Origin: Rapana venosa
Lineage: Eukaryota; Mollusca; Gastropoda; Neogastropoda; Muricidae
Direction of reading: 5' to 3'
Length of the DNA: 64,000 bases
NCBI GenBank assembly: GCA_028751875.1
Contig: CM054145.1
Coordinates: 49,850,811-49,914,810, forward strand
Shown piece after piece: positions 9,750 to 23,335 of this stretch. Below the pieces are notes generated by a model. That model searched no databases, was not told the origin of the DNA, and was given only the letters and a program-made list of their open reading frames with translations. The stretch's first letter is position 1; each line of letters opens with the position of its first letter. Made by a program: the position numbers and the translations under genes.

Positions 9750-11034
9750 CAGAGATTTTTATTTGGGGGGGAGGGGGATACTCTGTGAGAATGCTGCATT
9801 CTCTCTCTCTTATTTTTTCCCTTTCCCTTTTTTTGCTTTTACATCTTTTCTTTTTCCCTTTTTGTCATTTTTTCTTCCCAGTGTTTCAGGGTTTTTGGGT
9901 TCCCCTTTCTACCTAAAATTTTAAATTGGGAAAATTTTTGGGGAACTTTTTTTTTGGGGGGATTTTTCCCTTTTTTTAAAATTAAAATTTATTTAAAAAA
10001 AATTTTTTGGGGGGGGGAAATTTTTGGGGGGTATTTTTTTGTTTTATGTCCTGGCGGGGGGTTTTCCACTTTCTGGGGTTAGGGTTTTATTATATTTTTT
10101 TTATGTCAATAGTTGGGTGGGGGGCGGTTTTTCGAGGATTTTGGGTTTTCTTTGATGTTACCTTGGTAGGGGCCACTTTGTTGGTGAGTTTTTAAACAGC
10201 CCGTTAAAAAAAATGGAAAGAATATTTTGACTTTGTGCTTCGGGATACCCAAAAAAAGGGGGTGGAGGTTCCCCTGGTTTTAGAGAAGGGATGATTTATG
10301 TTTTTTATTAAAGGGATGTAAAAATTTCTAAATTTTTGGGTTCCCTCCCTTTTTGAGAGGGGGTGTTTTCCTAAAATCCCCTCGGCCACCTATGCCCCCC
10401 ACCCAGTGGGTTGGAAAAACTCCCAAACCCCCCCCCTTTGGTGAGTTTTTTTCATTCTTTTTTCCCCCTTCATTGTTTCTTGGCTAGGGCTTAAAGGGTT
10501 TGGGTTTTTTTGTTGGGATAAAGATCTCAACATGGACACGTTTTTGCATTTGTTTTTGGGTTTTTTTTTTAATTTTCCCTAAGGGTGACGGGGGCTCGAT
10601 AAAAAAGTTTGTGATATCTTTTTCGTGGTCTCGCAGGGGTTAATGTAACTTTTTTAAAAGGCTTCATTAGAATTTAGAATAAAAACAAGCTTTAAAATTT
10701 TACAAAATTGCGGTTTTCTAAATTAAATTTGATGCTAACAAGGGGCTTCCATTTCCCGTGTTGATTCTAGGTGAAACCCTTGCGGGATTCCGCATTTTTT
10801 TTTCAAAATTGTTTGGGGGCAGTCCCGCCCCAAAACGGAAAAAAAAATTTTTTTGGACAGCGCTTTTTTTAAAACCAACGGGTCCCGGGAAATTGGTAAC
10901 TGGTTTGTATAATTTTTAAAATGAAGCTCCCTTCCGCCAAAGGTCTCAATGATGCTTCGGGGTTTTCAAAGGGTTTCCCCTCATTTTTGGACCAACCCAC
11001 AGAAACAGTTTTTTGTTGTTTTTTTCCCCAGTTC

Positions 11035-11200
11035 CTGCGGCAGCCCTTTATGTTGGTAGGCTCCCCTACCCGGCGGCAAAAAATTTTCTGATTTCTCCTA
11101 CAACCCTTTTTCAGGGGGAAAGCGGGTTCATCCGGCCTTTTTGGTCCTTTGTTTTTTCATTTTCCCAAAGGGGGGCCTTGAAACCCAGAGCAAAAGTGAT
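11035..11200 (+). other. Weak exon-like island in the smeared block
   Basis: After a T-rich tract ending TTTCCCCAG, about 160 bases are more balanced in composition (CTGCGGCAGCCCTTTATGTT). I recognise no protein. It is listed only because it is one of the few stretches with an acceptor-like lead-in. Confidence 0.15.
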
Positions 11201-14200
11201 GTGATTGGGACGAGATCTTTAAAGGGGAGATAGCGAACCCCTGCACCCCGCGGGGTTAAAGAGCGGGTAGATCGGCGAGCCCAAGGGTAGCTTGAGAACA
11301 ATAATTTGGGCTGTGGTAGGCTATCGGCTGTGTATCAGACATGGAAAGCCCCAAGGGCTCTTATTTAAAAGGGGGTTCCCACAAATTTTTACAGAACAGC
11401 ATTTAAAGGGGGGGGACCGGGGGCATGATTTCCCCCCAAATTTTTTTAATGACTTTTGGGATTATGGTTGTATTTGGTTTGTAATGTCTAAAATTTAATT
11501 TTTTCTGTTACCCCATATTGTTTATTTTGACTAATTTTCATCCCTAAAAAATTCTTTTCTGTTGGGGGGGTGTATGTAAATTTAAGCGAAAATTTTGGCC
11601 CCAAAAAACGTAAAAATTTTTCCCTTGGTTTTTACTTTCATAAGTCCATCAGCGTTATATTTTTTAAAATTGGGCGGCAAAAAAGGGGCCCAAAGCGGCT
11701 TTCTTTTTTTTTGCCTTTGGGGGAAATTTTCCTGTTTTTCCCCTTTTTCCTTTCCCCCAACATTTTTTCCCTTTTTTTCCCTTCTTTTTTTCGGGCCCCT
11801 TTTTCCAACTCTCTTGAAATTTTTCCATTGTCACACGTTTTTGTTTTTGATTTGTTTTTTTATTCTCACAATTTTATTATTTTTGGCTGTCCCCCCCCCC
11901 CAAATTATAATATAAATTAATATTTTTTAAAAGATTACATTAAAAGCTGAGATAAAACATAAAAAAGGGAGGAAAGGTCAGTATGCAGTTTGGGGGGTGG
12001 GGTCCCCCCTTTTCCCCGGCAACCCCCCTGTTTTGCCTTGGGGTTTGGGACTGGTTTTGTGGCGGGAGAAATGCAAAGTGTTTTTTTAGGGAAATCAAAA
12101 ATTCTTAGAGTTAAAACGCACTAGAAAATCCTCTGATGGACCAGAAAAAAGGGGGGGGAAATTTTAGAAAAAGGAATGCGGAGGGTGAAAAAGGGCAGGC
12201 GGGGTGGGGTTGGGGCGGGGGGGATCCCCCAGGGCCCCTAAAAAAATTTATTCTATGGGAAAAAACTGTCGGTAATAACTCAGTAGTTTTTGGCCCTAAT
12301 GTTATTTTTTCCCATGAAAATTTATTGGGAAATGAAAAATTCTGAGTTTTATTGATTAAATTTGGGTTAAATTAAATCTTTACGGGCTTTTTTCCAAAAA
12401 GGGGGTTTTTTTTTCGGTAGGTCGTGGGTTGGGCCTACCCGGGAATTTTCTGCCCTAAGGGGAAAAAAATTTAAAAAAATTGGGCATGCGGGGTTTTCAG
12501 AAACATCTGTTGAGTCCCAATTTGGAGTGGCTCTGTAGCCTTATTTTTTTTAAATACCAAATGTTAAAAACCCAAAAAACGGGAAGGGAAAATTTTTGGG
12601 GATATTTGGGGGAAGACAAAGACTTTTTTATTAACTAAAACACCCACTTTTTTGTGATCATTACAAAAAGATAGTTTCAAACCCAACGGGGAAAAATTTA
12701 AACCCTTTTATTAATGCATATCTTGAAAAAAAGCGATGGGTTAAAAGGAAAACCCAATTTTTTTGGGGAAAAATTTAACACTTCATTTGTTTGATTTAAA
12801 TATTTCCCAAAATTGGCCCCGGTAGCCTTTTTAAAATTTTTTTAAGGTGGACCACTGCGTCACTTTTGCAAAATTTTTCGTTTTCCAGGGAACTAGAAAA
12901 GGGATATCCCCAATAAAAATTGGAAACACTATTTAAGTGCTTTTAATAGGTATCTTTTCCCCAAAGTTTGAAATATTTTGGGTAAAAACAGATATGATAA
13001 GGGGAAAATTTTTCCAAAAAAAATATGGGGTCGCTGTTTACCCCATCTGCTTTTTCAAAATATGCACCCCCTTAAGGGGTGTTTTTAATTTTTCCGTTTG
13101 TTTGATTTCACTGGTGAAATTGATCAAAAAAAAAAGTTATGTTTTGGGTTAAATTAAAATGGTGTTTTCGGGCTTCTCCAAATATCCCCCAAAATTTTCA
13201 ATCCGTTTTTTGGGTTATTTTAAATTTGGTTTTTTAAAAACTAAAACAGCTACAGAGCTAAAACACTTCTTTGGAAACTCAGCAGATTTTTTCAAAAACC
13301 AGCATCCCAAAATTTTGATTAGTTTATTTCCTTTGGTCGAATTTTACAGGGGCCAACAAACGGACCCAGCTGAAAAACCCAGTTTTGAGGAAAAATCGTC
13401 CTTTAAAGATTTAGTTAATTTTTTTAATCAATAAAATTTCATGTTTAAACTTTTCCAAAAAAAATTTTGCATTTTTAAAAAACATTGGGCCCAAAACCAC
13501 TCCCTGATTTGTTTACGACGTTTTTTTTAAAAAATTAAATTTTTTTCCGGAAAGGTTTCCGGGGCATACCCCCCCCTTGTTTCCCTGGTTTTATGTTCAC
13601 TTTTCCGCATCCCTTTTAAGTTTCAAATTTTCCCCCCCTCTTTTCTCGGGCCCCCTTATAAGGGATTTTCTAGGGGCTTTTTTCACCAGGGAATTTTCTG
13701 ATTTCTCTACAAACACTTCCCCTTGCCCCCTGCCACAAATCCAGCCCAGAAAAGAACTATGTTGCAGGAAAAAGTACCTCCCCCCAAACTGAAGGGCCGA
13801 TTTCTTTCCTTTTTTTATATGTTCATCTCAGCTTTAAATTTTGATCTTTATATAAATTCAATTTTATATTAAAAAGGAGTTTAGATAAAAAAAATTTAAA
13901 TTTTGTGAAAAATAAAAAGTAAAAATTGCAAAAACAATAAACTTTGTAAAAATGGAAAAGGTACAGGAAAATTTTGGGAAAAAGTGAGCAAAAAAAGAAA
14001 AGAGGGCGGGGGAAGAATATGTGTGGGGAAAAAAGAGATGGTGGTGGGAACAGGACCCCCAGAAGCCCAATAAAAAGGTTTTAAAAACCCCTTGGGCCTT
14101 TTCTGCAGAAAATTAAAAAATTAAGGGTATGTGGGGGATTAATAAATGTGAAAACATCGGGAAAGGGTGTTTTCTTTTTTTCAGTTTTTGGGTATGTGCG

Positions 14201-17200
14201 AGGGTGAGCGGACTTTTGCCATATCTCCCATGTTTATAAATTTTATTTTATACTACTTAGATTTTCAAATAGAAACAAATTTTTGCATATAAATTGAAAA
14301 AAACCCATACATTTTCCCAAATTTTGAATGCATGCACCACCCCAAACAAAAAAGTGTACACCCCGAATGCCCCAAAATTCTGTTGTGGTGACGCAAAAAA
14401 AAAAACCCTTTTTTTTCTTTCTAACCACATTGTTTTAAAACACAGAAAAAATTTTTCTATGGGGTTTATTCAGTAAATTATAAAGTGCCTCTGAAAATTA
14501 AGAAAAACTGAAAAAAAAATAAAAAGGGTAAAAAGATTCTGGGGGGGGGGGGGGGGGGGTTTTGGGGTGAATTTTTGAAAAAACCCCTATTTAAAAAATA
14601 AACTACTGTATGCTTTTTTAATTTTCCAACAACAAATCTTGTGGGAAAGAATCGTCAGCTACTTTCCCCCAAAACTTTATAAATGAGGGAAAAGTAGCTA
14701 TTCAGTTTGTCTACCTTCGGCCCCCCCCATTTTTATAACGTTTTTGTGCCCTGTTACGTTTTTCCCCAAACTTTTCTAATTTTGGGACAAAACCCAATAA
14801 ATTTTCTGTGATCGTTTAAAAAAGTTGCGGGGTGGGTTTAATTTTTCTTGCGCAACGGACCCCTTTTAAATCTTTAAACGGTGTCGGGGGCCAGCCATTG
14901 AAAAGTTTTATGGAAAAAAAATTTCCCAATTATCACATCAGGGGGGAAAAAGTAAGGGGTAGCTTTTGGGACGACATCGCAATTTGATTTTCAAAAGCGG
15001 GGGGGGGGAAAAAAAAGTCGGTCACCATTTCAGCTGGCGATCGTCTTTTTTTCCGTTTCCCCCATTTTCTATTCTGTCTGTAAAAGGTTTTTGGACAGCC
15101 CAACATTTGTTTTCGGATTTTTTTGGGCATTTTTGAGATTTTCCGAAAAAAAAATTTTTGGCAAAAAAAAAAGGTCCGACTCGAGTGTTGGTCAAACTCG
15201 GAAAAAAAAACAACCCCCAATCTTGGATAAAAGTCCGTGCCCTTTTTAAAACCCAAACAGCTATTTTTTACGGCAGGAGCCAATCAGGACTTGGGACCCA
15301 AACCTTTTTGCCATCATTTAATCCCTTTGGGGGTTTTCCTTGGGATTCCCTTTTCGTGTGTTTCCCGGGTTTAAAGTTATCCTTTTGAAAAGTGTTGTCA
15401 AAAAAGTAGGTCAGTGAATGCCCCTTCACATTGAAAACCATGGAAGGGGGGGGGGGGGGGGTTGAGAAATAGGCCCGGGGAGCGCTACATCTAAAAAAAA
15501 AAAACCGACGCAATTTTCGGGGGTTTTTTTTTGCCACTTTCGCTCAAATTTCCCCACACCCACCGTAAAGGAAAATAAATTTTATTGGGTATGATATGGG
15601 CCCAAAAATAAAAAAAAGAGTAACGGAAATTTTAAAGGGTTGAGCCCTTTACTTAAACCAAATGCAACCATTTTCCCAAAAGTCATTTAAAAAAAAAAAA
15701 TTGTCAAAAAACGTTTGCCCCCGGGCCCCCTTAATCCCCAGTGCAAGGGTGCCCCCAAATTTTTCCCGGGGAAAAAATTTTTTAATGTACCAATTTGTAT
15801 GTTTTTTCCCTCTTACTCAAAAAATTATTTATAGGGAAAAATCCTGACAGTCTCCCCAAATGACATATATATTTTTGTAGTTTGATTCGAGGAAAGGCTC
15901 AAATTCATTTTTTTGGGGATTTCACTTTTAAAAATTATTAAAAAAATGTAAAAATCGACAAAAAAACACTGCCCTTCTTCCCCACGGTCTTTCCCTGATT
16001 TCCCCCTCCCCCATCTCAGAAATGTTAAAACATAAGCCCGGGCCCAAATTAATTATTTTTTTTTTTTATCCCTGTTTCCCCTCAAATCATAACTCGACCC
16101 GTTTTCTTTCACGGGTCAGGAAAATTCTAAATTTTTATTTGCCCTTTTTTCAGCTGTGTAAAGTTATTGAGGGCCCTTTAAACAAGAAGTGCCCAGCTTT
16201 TTGGGCCCCAAGAACTCCCCAAACGCAGCCCATGCTTTAAAAACAAAAAATCCCGAGCTAAAAACGATGTTTTTCCCACGGTTTTTGCAGTGGCTGTTCC
16301 CAAGCAACAGGAGAGGGGATCTCCATTTTTTTTTTGGGAGTTTTTTCCCTTTAACCTTTCTTTTCTGCCCCTTTCCTTGTAGAAAAAGGCCCAGGGGGCT
16401 TATTTACTTGGGTTTCGACCCCCCGGAAATTTTTTGGGTTTTTTAAGGCGAAATAGGGTGCACATTTAGCCCGGAAAAATTTCGGAGTGGGGCGGGTTAA
16501 ATTTTTTTAAATGCATTGGGATGTGTCCAAATTTCTTTCAGATTTTCTTTTTTGTTACCTGAGAAACGAAAATTTTTGAAAAAAGTGATGCAGTGGTCCC
16601 TTAAAGCTCAAAAAAAAAACCCAAACCCCACTGTATCCCCGCAGGTTTGTCCCATATGAAACTTCAGAAAGATTCCCAACATTTAGGCAACTCTTTTCTT
16701 CTCTCTCTCTTCTCTCTCTCTCTCTTGGGGGCCTTCCTTGCTTTGGCTACCAGCGGAAAGGGAAATTTTTGAAAAGCAGTGAGTAATCTTGGCGTTTTTT
16801 TTGTATCAAAGACGTTAAAATAGGGCCGGACAGGATGGGCCTTCGGCTTAGGTGTTTTTTCTAAAACACCTTTTTGCAGGAAATGTATCAAAGGGTCATT
16901 CAAGATGGGACGTAGGGACGTTCAAACTTTTAAATTGGTTGGGGACTGACCCCAAAACGGGCCAAAACCACTTGCAACACTCCCGACTGACGGGTGAAGT
17001 GTATCTTTGGAAAGAGCCCCCCAAGCGCAAGTTGCCAGGGAAAAAAAGGAGGGCGGGGTGCAAAAGGAAATTGGGAGGACAGAGGAAGGAATGCAGGCAA
17101 GTTTTTTATTTCCCCCTCCCTCTGGCCTCTTTTCCCTACCCCCCCCACCCTGTACTTTTCCCAACACAGAATCCCATTTGCACATTGACATTTCATGCCC

Positions 17201-17639
17201 CCTGAAAACAAAACAAAACGGCCCCATGTTTGGGGGAAAATGTGCCGGGGCAGCCAGCGGGCCCACCCCGGGCCCCGTGATACAGTGACATGAGGCGGAG
17301 AATTTTTTTGCTTTGGGAAAAAAAAGCCCCCGGGTTTTTGGGGTTTATTTGAATGATGGTAAATGAGGGAAGGGAAAGGGGTGAGACTGAGTGAAAAAAA
17401 AAAGTTTTTTCTGAAGAGGCCTGGCAATGTACAAACCCCGACAGAACCACACCCAGATGAAGTTTTTATGGCAAAAAACCCGAGAAAAGGACGGGAGTTT
17501 TTTTTGTGTTTGTGGAAGATACGTCTTTCGTCAGAAATTTAAAGAAAACCCAAACCAGCTTTTAGTGACCCTTTGAAGACCCCCATTGAGTGCATTGAAA
17601 AGATGAAAAGGGGGACATGGTAAAATAAAACCCAGTTTT

Positions 17640-17872
17640 ATTTTCAAGAGAAGACAGATCCAGTCCGGCAAATGGCGAACATAAAAAACCCTGTCTACAC
17701 CCCCGGGAAAACAGCAGCCCATGTGGCCACACCGTAGGGGAACGACTTTGACAAGCTTCCCCTTCCCTCTTCAGGCGTGATGACAGTGCCCAGTCGTTGT
17801 TATTTTTTTGAAATAGGGGACTTTGAACTTTTCCCGGATGGGGATTCCTTCGCGAAGATCCTGTGGAAGGTA
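17640..17872 (+). other. Exon-like island of unknown product
   Basis: A stretch less smeared than its surroundings is open from about 17,741 as GNDFDKLPLPSSGVMTVPSR and continues to FPDGDSFAKILWK, followed by GTAAAT, which could be a donor. A TAG before GNDFDK next to a G-run may be a base error. The minus strand is also open here (131 codons). I recognise neither. Confidence 0.2.
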
Positions 17873-18814
17873 AATTTTTCCCTTTTTGTATGAAAATTAT
17901 CGGACCTTTCGACCCCCCTTTTCCCCCATGGGAAGGGGCCCCCCAATGCCTAAACATTAAAATTTTTTGGTATTGTCTTTGTCATTTTTTCTTTCTCTCC
18001 CCTTCCCCTTTTATACAGATTAACTGCAACTTTTAAAAGTAAATTTTTAAATCCTTTCTGCCTCCCAAATCGCTTGTTTTGTTTCTCTTCCTTTTAAAAA
18101 AAAAAGCAGAAATAAAGTTACTGAGGGTACTGTTTAAACGAATATTACTTGTCCCCTTTTTAATGGGGGATGGGGGGTAATTTTCCCTTTTTTTTGTTTT
18201 AGGAGGCCTTGGGCCCCCTTTTTTTTGAAAAACCCGAATCACACGGGATTTTCCCTCTTGGGAAAAAAAAACAGGTTGTTTTATACCAATGTTTTTGGCC
18301 GTAGGTAACAGATTTTTCCCAAATTTTTTGGTTTAAAGGGTTTTTAAAAAAAAAAAAAAATTTTTTTTAAATTTTTTTTTGTATGTTTTTGTTCCCTTGC
18401 TGAGATCAGAGAAATAACAATAGTGGGTTTTTTTTGTTTGGGGGGACCGGGTTTTTGTGAGGTTTTTTTTGTGTTTTGTTTTTGGAAAAAAAAAAGTCTG
18501 CCTTTCAACAAAAAAAACCCCTGGGTTTTTACCCTTCTCAAGTTTGGGTCCCTTTTTCACCCATTCAGCTAAAAAACTAAAAAATGATAAGGAATTTAAA
18601 AGATGTTTATAAGTTGCGGAAATAATTTTTTGCTTTTTTTATTTTCAAGGTGTGGGTTTTGGGATGTCATCCATGATTTTTTTTTTCTGAAAAAGGCTTT
18701 TTTAAATTGTTAAACAATCCCTTTTCCAATTCTTAAAAAACCAACTGTTGTAGCAGACTTTGGGAGCAGATTTACATTTGCAGTTTTCTGTAATGTTACA
18801 CATTTGGGTTTCAG

Positions 18815-19000
18815 GGCCCCCAAATATGAAAGACTACTTCTATGAGGAAGATTTCTACTAGGGGGCTATGCTCCCTCCCACCACCCCCTTTCCCCCCATG
18901 CCCCGCAGCCTGGGGATTAAAAGGTCCATTTCTCTCCCCCGTAAGGGGGCTAAAGGGAAATCCCGCATTGCCAGGGGGTCCCGGGGGTTTTTTCTTGTTA
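18815..19000 (+). CDS. SYNCRIP: Candidate hnRNP Q C-terminal exon, error-ridden
   Basis: Follows an acceptor-like TTTGGGTTTCAG. It reads NMKDYFYEEDFY, then a TAG abutting a G-run, then GAMLPP and PFPPMPR, and further on KGAKGKSRIARGSRG. The C-terminal domain of hnRNP Q/R is rich in Tyr/Asp followed by Gly/Pro and then RG repeats, so composition and order fit. The TAG sits where the local error (a base copied from the neighbouring run) would turn TAC into TAG, which would read FYYGG. The phase with the previous exon cannot be checked because indels are common here. Confidence 0.35.
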
Positions 19001-20269
19001 GGGTTTCCAGCATTTCCATGTTAAAAGGGCTATCACCAGTTTTCAATTTTCCCTGTCGTGTTTCTGTGGTCAAAATGCCCTTTTTGTGTTAACAGGGTTT
19101 TTGGGTTTAAATGGCAGGGAGGTTTAAAGGTTGATTAGACGGAATGAAGGATATGGTTATGGAAAGTATATTTAAAAAAGTACCTCCCCTCCCCCTCCCC
19201 CAAATTGCAGGGACTTTTTAACCTATTTAACACGTAAAAGCCTCTCCTCCTCATTTTTAAAAAAAAAAAAAAAAAAGACGGGGGGAAAGGGTTTTTTTGC
19301 CCTGTTCTTTGATATGACTTGAAAAACCCTTTGAAAATGGGCATTGAAAAAGGGATTATTGTTGTCTGCTTGTGCAAATAACATTTTGTGAACCTTTTAT
19401 TTTTTATTCTATCCTTTTGAGGGAAAAAACACACACCCCCCCCACACACACACTCAACACACCACACCACAAAACCCCACACCAATTTTTGATTTAAAAA
19501 AACAAAAATTTGGGGGGGGAAGGGGGGGCGCTGTTGGGATTTTTAACCCAAAAAAAACCCGTTGATGGGTTTTGGGTTTTTTGTGTTGTCCAAATTATAA
19601 GCAAAATTTAAAAAACACCAAAAAAGCACACAAAAACAGTCCAAAAAAAACTGTTGGTCGTTGGTGTCTTTTTGAGTCAGTCCCCTTGTTTTTCACTTTC
19701 ACAGCTGTGTTGACAGGGCGAGGTGTTTTTTAAATCATTTTAAGTATTTTTGGGGGAAAAAAGATTGTCTTGTCACCATTGTTGTCCACCCGGAGGTCTT
19801 GGTTTTTTTTTTTTTTTATTTTTAATTTTTTTTTTTTGGTGTTTGTGGTGTTGTCCCTTTCCCTTTTTAGTTTTGCATTTTGGGTTGTAAGCAGTGTTTA
19901 TGGACAGGGCTTTTTGTTAGTGAACATTTTGGGGGTGGGGGGGGGAAAAAAATGGGTTTTATATCCAACTAAAGGAAAGTTTGCGTGATAGTAAATTTCC
20001 TTGCGGGGAAATTTTGTATGTAAATATGTGTTATGCCCCTCCCCCAGTTAATTATTTGACTGCTTTGTATTGGCCATTCCTTTCTTATTCGGAACATTCT
20101 TTGCTTCAGTCACAGGGGTTGGGAGTGGATCACAAAAGCAAATTGCAAATGACTTAAAAACGAAAAAGAAATTATACAGTGTGTGATGTAACTTCCATCA
20201 GTTGAGGGGATTTCCGTTTGTGTTTTTTTTTTGGGTTTTTTGGGGTTCCAGTGCATTAATTTTGTTTTT

Positions 20270-20728
20270 TAAAAAAAAATTTGAAAAAATTTTTATGGGA
20301 AAAGACCCAAATTTTTTTAAACTTAAAATTTTTTTTTTCCCCTTTTTTTTCCCCCCCTTGGCCCCTTTTTTTTACTGATTTAAAAAATTTAAAGGTCAGA
20401 AATTTTTTTGGGTTTTAAATTTTTTTTGGGGGGGGGAAATTTTCCCGGCAAAAAAAAAGTTTTTATTTTTATAATTTTTTTTCCACTTTTTTTTCCCCCC
20501 CTTGGCCCAAATTTTTTAAGGGCTGATTTAAAAATTAAAGGTCAGAAATTTTTTATTGTTTAAAAATTTTTGGGGGGGGAAAATTTCATGGCAAAAGACA
20601 AATTTTTATTTTATAATTTTTTTTCCACTTTTTTTCCCTTCCTTGGCCCCCTTTTTTAAAATGATTTAAAAAATTTAAGGTCAGAAATTTATTTTTTAAA
20701 AATTTTTTGGGGGGGGGGGGGGTAGTGA
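20270..20728 (+). repeat. Three smeared tandem units of about 130 bp
   Basis: The phrase CCTTGGCCC, a gap, TGATTTAAAAAATT, AAGGTCAGAAATTT and a G-run occurs three times in order. This shows a tandem repeat (period ~130 bp) under the base errors. Confidence 0.6.
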
Positions 20729-21384
20729 CATTTTTTTGGGTTTTTATGTTTTTAAATATTCCTTTTTTTTGAATTTTTTCTCTGTGAATAAAGAAGGGGG
20801 GGGGAAAAAAGGGCGGGGGAAAAAAAAAGCATATAAAAAATTTGTATTTGGGGTGTGGTGTTTTTCTGTGCTTTGCCAAACTGGGGGTTTTTTAGAGTTG
20901 TATTCATAAGGAAACGAACATGGGCTTTTTTAAAGCTTTGGGGTTATCATTGGTGGACAGCTGACATTAAACAGACCCCCTTTTTCGTCTTTTTGTTAGT
21001 TTTGGCGTTTTGGGATTTTGTTTCAAAACCCGAAGGCTGAAAAATTTTTTTGATGCAATGTTGTGGGTCGAGATTTATTTTTTTTAAAAAAAAAAGGGGG
21101 GGTAGGTGTTTTTTTCTCTGGACTTTTTCATTTTGGATGACTGATATTTTTGCATTTTAAACCCGTAAATTTTTGTTAGAGCCAATAAGTGGGAAATTTG
21201 GAAAAAGGTTTTACAGTAATTTATTTACTTTTAAAAATTAATGGTCTGAAAAACAGAAAAAGGAATGATGGATGTTAAAGAGCCCGGAAATTCCCCTTTT
21301 TTTCGAATAATTGGAATAATTTCCCCGCAGCTGAATTTTTTTCAAGGACTTTAAAAGTCTTAAAAAGTTTTTCTTTTTATTGGA

Positions 21385-21600
21385 GCCTAGCCAAAGTCAG
21401 CAGGGCTGGTGGGCCCGCCTCCACGAGGTCCCCCCGTCCAAAGGAGGGGGGGGGGAACACGAGGGGCAGGCGCTAGAAGGTCGCATCCCTCGATCTGCTG
21501 CGGGGCTCTCAGAGGGGGCGGGGGGGCCCCCCTTCAAGGGAACAGCCCAATCCAGCCCAGGGGAGGAAAAGGAAAAAGGGGAAAACAGGCAATGACTTCG
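21385..21600 (+). other. GC-rich island, candidate RG-rich exon
   Basis: A GC-rich stretch inside an AT-rich smeared region. In one frame it reads GPPPRGPPVQRRGGGTRGAG followed by ARRSHPS. RG-rich coding is expected at the end of hnRNP Q, upstream in the same orientation. No splice site can be trusted, and a GC-rich repeat would look similar. Confidence 0.25.
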
Positions 21601-23154
21601 TCAGGGGCCGTGACCCCAAAAGACGAAAAAACCCCGGGGGCAAACTGGGGGAAAGTCCCATCGCTTTAGCAGCTCTGGGGCCAGACAGGGGTTTCGGCAG
21701 TGGTGGATATGTTTTACTATTTCAGGCAACGATGCACAGTGGTTTTTCAAGATTCCTTTGGTCAGAATTGGGGCTGAAAAGGGAAAAAAGGGAAAAAAAT
21801 TAAAAAAAGAACCCCTTTCAAAAACATTTAAAATGTTTGAATTTGGGGTCATGGTAAGTTCCAGCTGGAAAAAAAAGGAAAAAAATTTATATTAGCCAAA
21901 AAGACTTTTTTTTTGAAGAAGGGGTCTAAAAAGAAATGGTTGGGAAAAAATAGGTTAAAAAACCCCCCCTGGGGGTAAATAGTTCAGGTGTTAAACCTTT
22001 TTATTTTATTTGCTCATTTTGGAAAAAAAGGGGAAATGGGTACACTGTGGGGCCACTGTTTTTTTTTTTTCTTTTGTGCGGGAAAAAAATTTTTTCAGTT
22101 TTAAAATCAGAATTTTTGGGTGACCAAATGCATAGAAAAAATTGGGAAAGGAAGGTGCATACCGGGCAAAGAAAGGGGCCCCCGTAAAACCCTTTTCCCT
22201 GTTTATCTGGGATAAAATCCCAGGCAGCACCTATGCAGGGAGAAAAAACCGTTTTCAGGATTCTGCATAGGGGTAGGGCCCACCTGTGCTTTTAAACAAA
22301 GCCCCCAAACTCTTTAGTATCCCGTGTCCTTTTTAAATTGTTTTGTGGGTTTTGGGCTAAGTTTGGGTGAAAAATTTTTGGTTTTGCAAAAGATTTTTTG
22401 TTGGGGTTTTGTTTTTTTCAAATTAGTTACTTTTTATCTTTCTTCTATCCCTGTAGCAGTACTTTTAAAAGTTTTTTTTTTTGTTTTAGCAAAGTTTTAT
22501 TTTATCCCTTTTTTTTATTTTTGGGTTTTTTTTGCTTGTCCCAAAAAAAGTTTTTTGTGTGGAAAATTTTGGCTGTTCCTTGGACAAAAAAAAAAAGAAG
22601 AAAAAACTTTTGGGCCCTTTTAAATGTGCCCTCATTAAATTAAAAAAACGGATTTGGATGTTCCCTTTTGGCGCCCCATTTGTGTTTTTGGGGCATTTGT
22701 ATGTGTTCAGTTTTTTAAAAAAAAAATTTTTCCCCTTTGGATACTTGGCTTTTGACTTTTTTTTTGGGGGGTGTGTTGTATGTGTTTTGGGATGTTTTCT
22801 TCCCCCTTTTTTTTAACCCCCCTTTTTACATTAGGTGGTGGTTTTTATTTGTTTTTTCAGTTGGGGTGTGTATATTCACTTGGGAAGAGTGTTTTCAAGT
22901 TTTTGTGAGCAAAACGTGTCTTATTAAAACACAATTACAAAAACACTTTATGGGTTGTGCCCGTTTTATAGCTACTCTAAACAATGGGGAAAGAAAGTGT
23001 AAAAAGTTTTAAAAAATTTAATAAAATGGGAATTTTGCAGCCATCAGAAAAAATCCTTTGCTAAAGTTTTGGTTAAAAAAAAGCAAATTTCAGTTAAAAG
23101 GAATCAAAAACCCCCAATTTAAATAAATTAAAATTTGGGGGGATTAAATTTCAT

Positions 23155-23335
23155 CTGGTTGGGAGGTGTATCTTGGGGGTCAGTTTCCCGTTTGACACAG
23201 GGTAACAACCATTTTGTCAGTACACAGCAGCTGCGTAGATTACTCACTGCAAAATTATTTTTAAAAAGGTTTCTGCCCCTGCAAATGTGTGTTCTAACCC
23301 CAAAACCCGTAGAGCAGAGAACCACAGAATACAAA
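23155..23335. other. Less-smeared island with no recognised content
   Basis: About 180 bases with near-normal composition (CATTTTGTCAGTACACAGCA). Both strands are open over part of it. I recognise no protein or repeat. Confidence 0.2.

Noticed and set aside
16852..17450. Several overlapping frames of 85-165 codons in the smeared block
   Set aside because: Open on both strands with low-complexity Pro/Gly/Lys content typical of homopolymer runs. No family resemblance.
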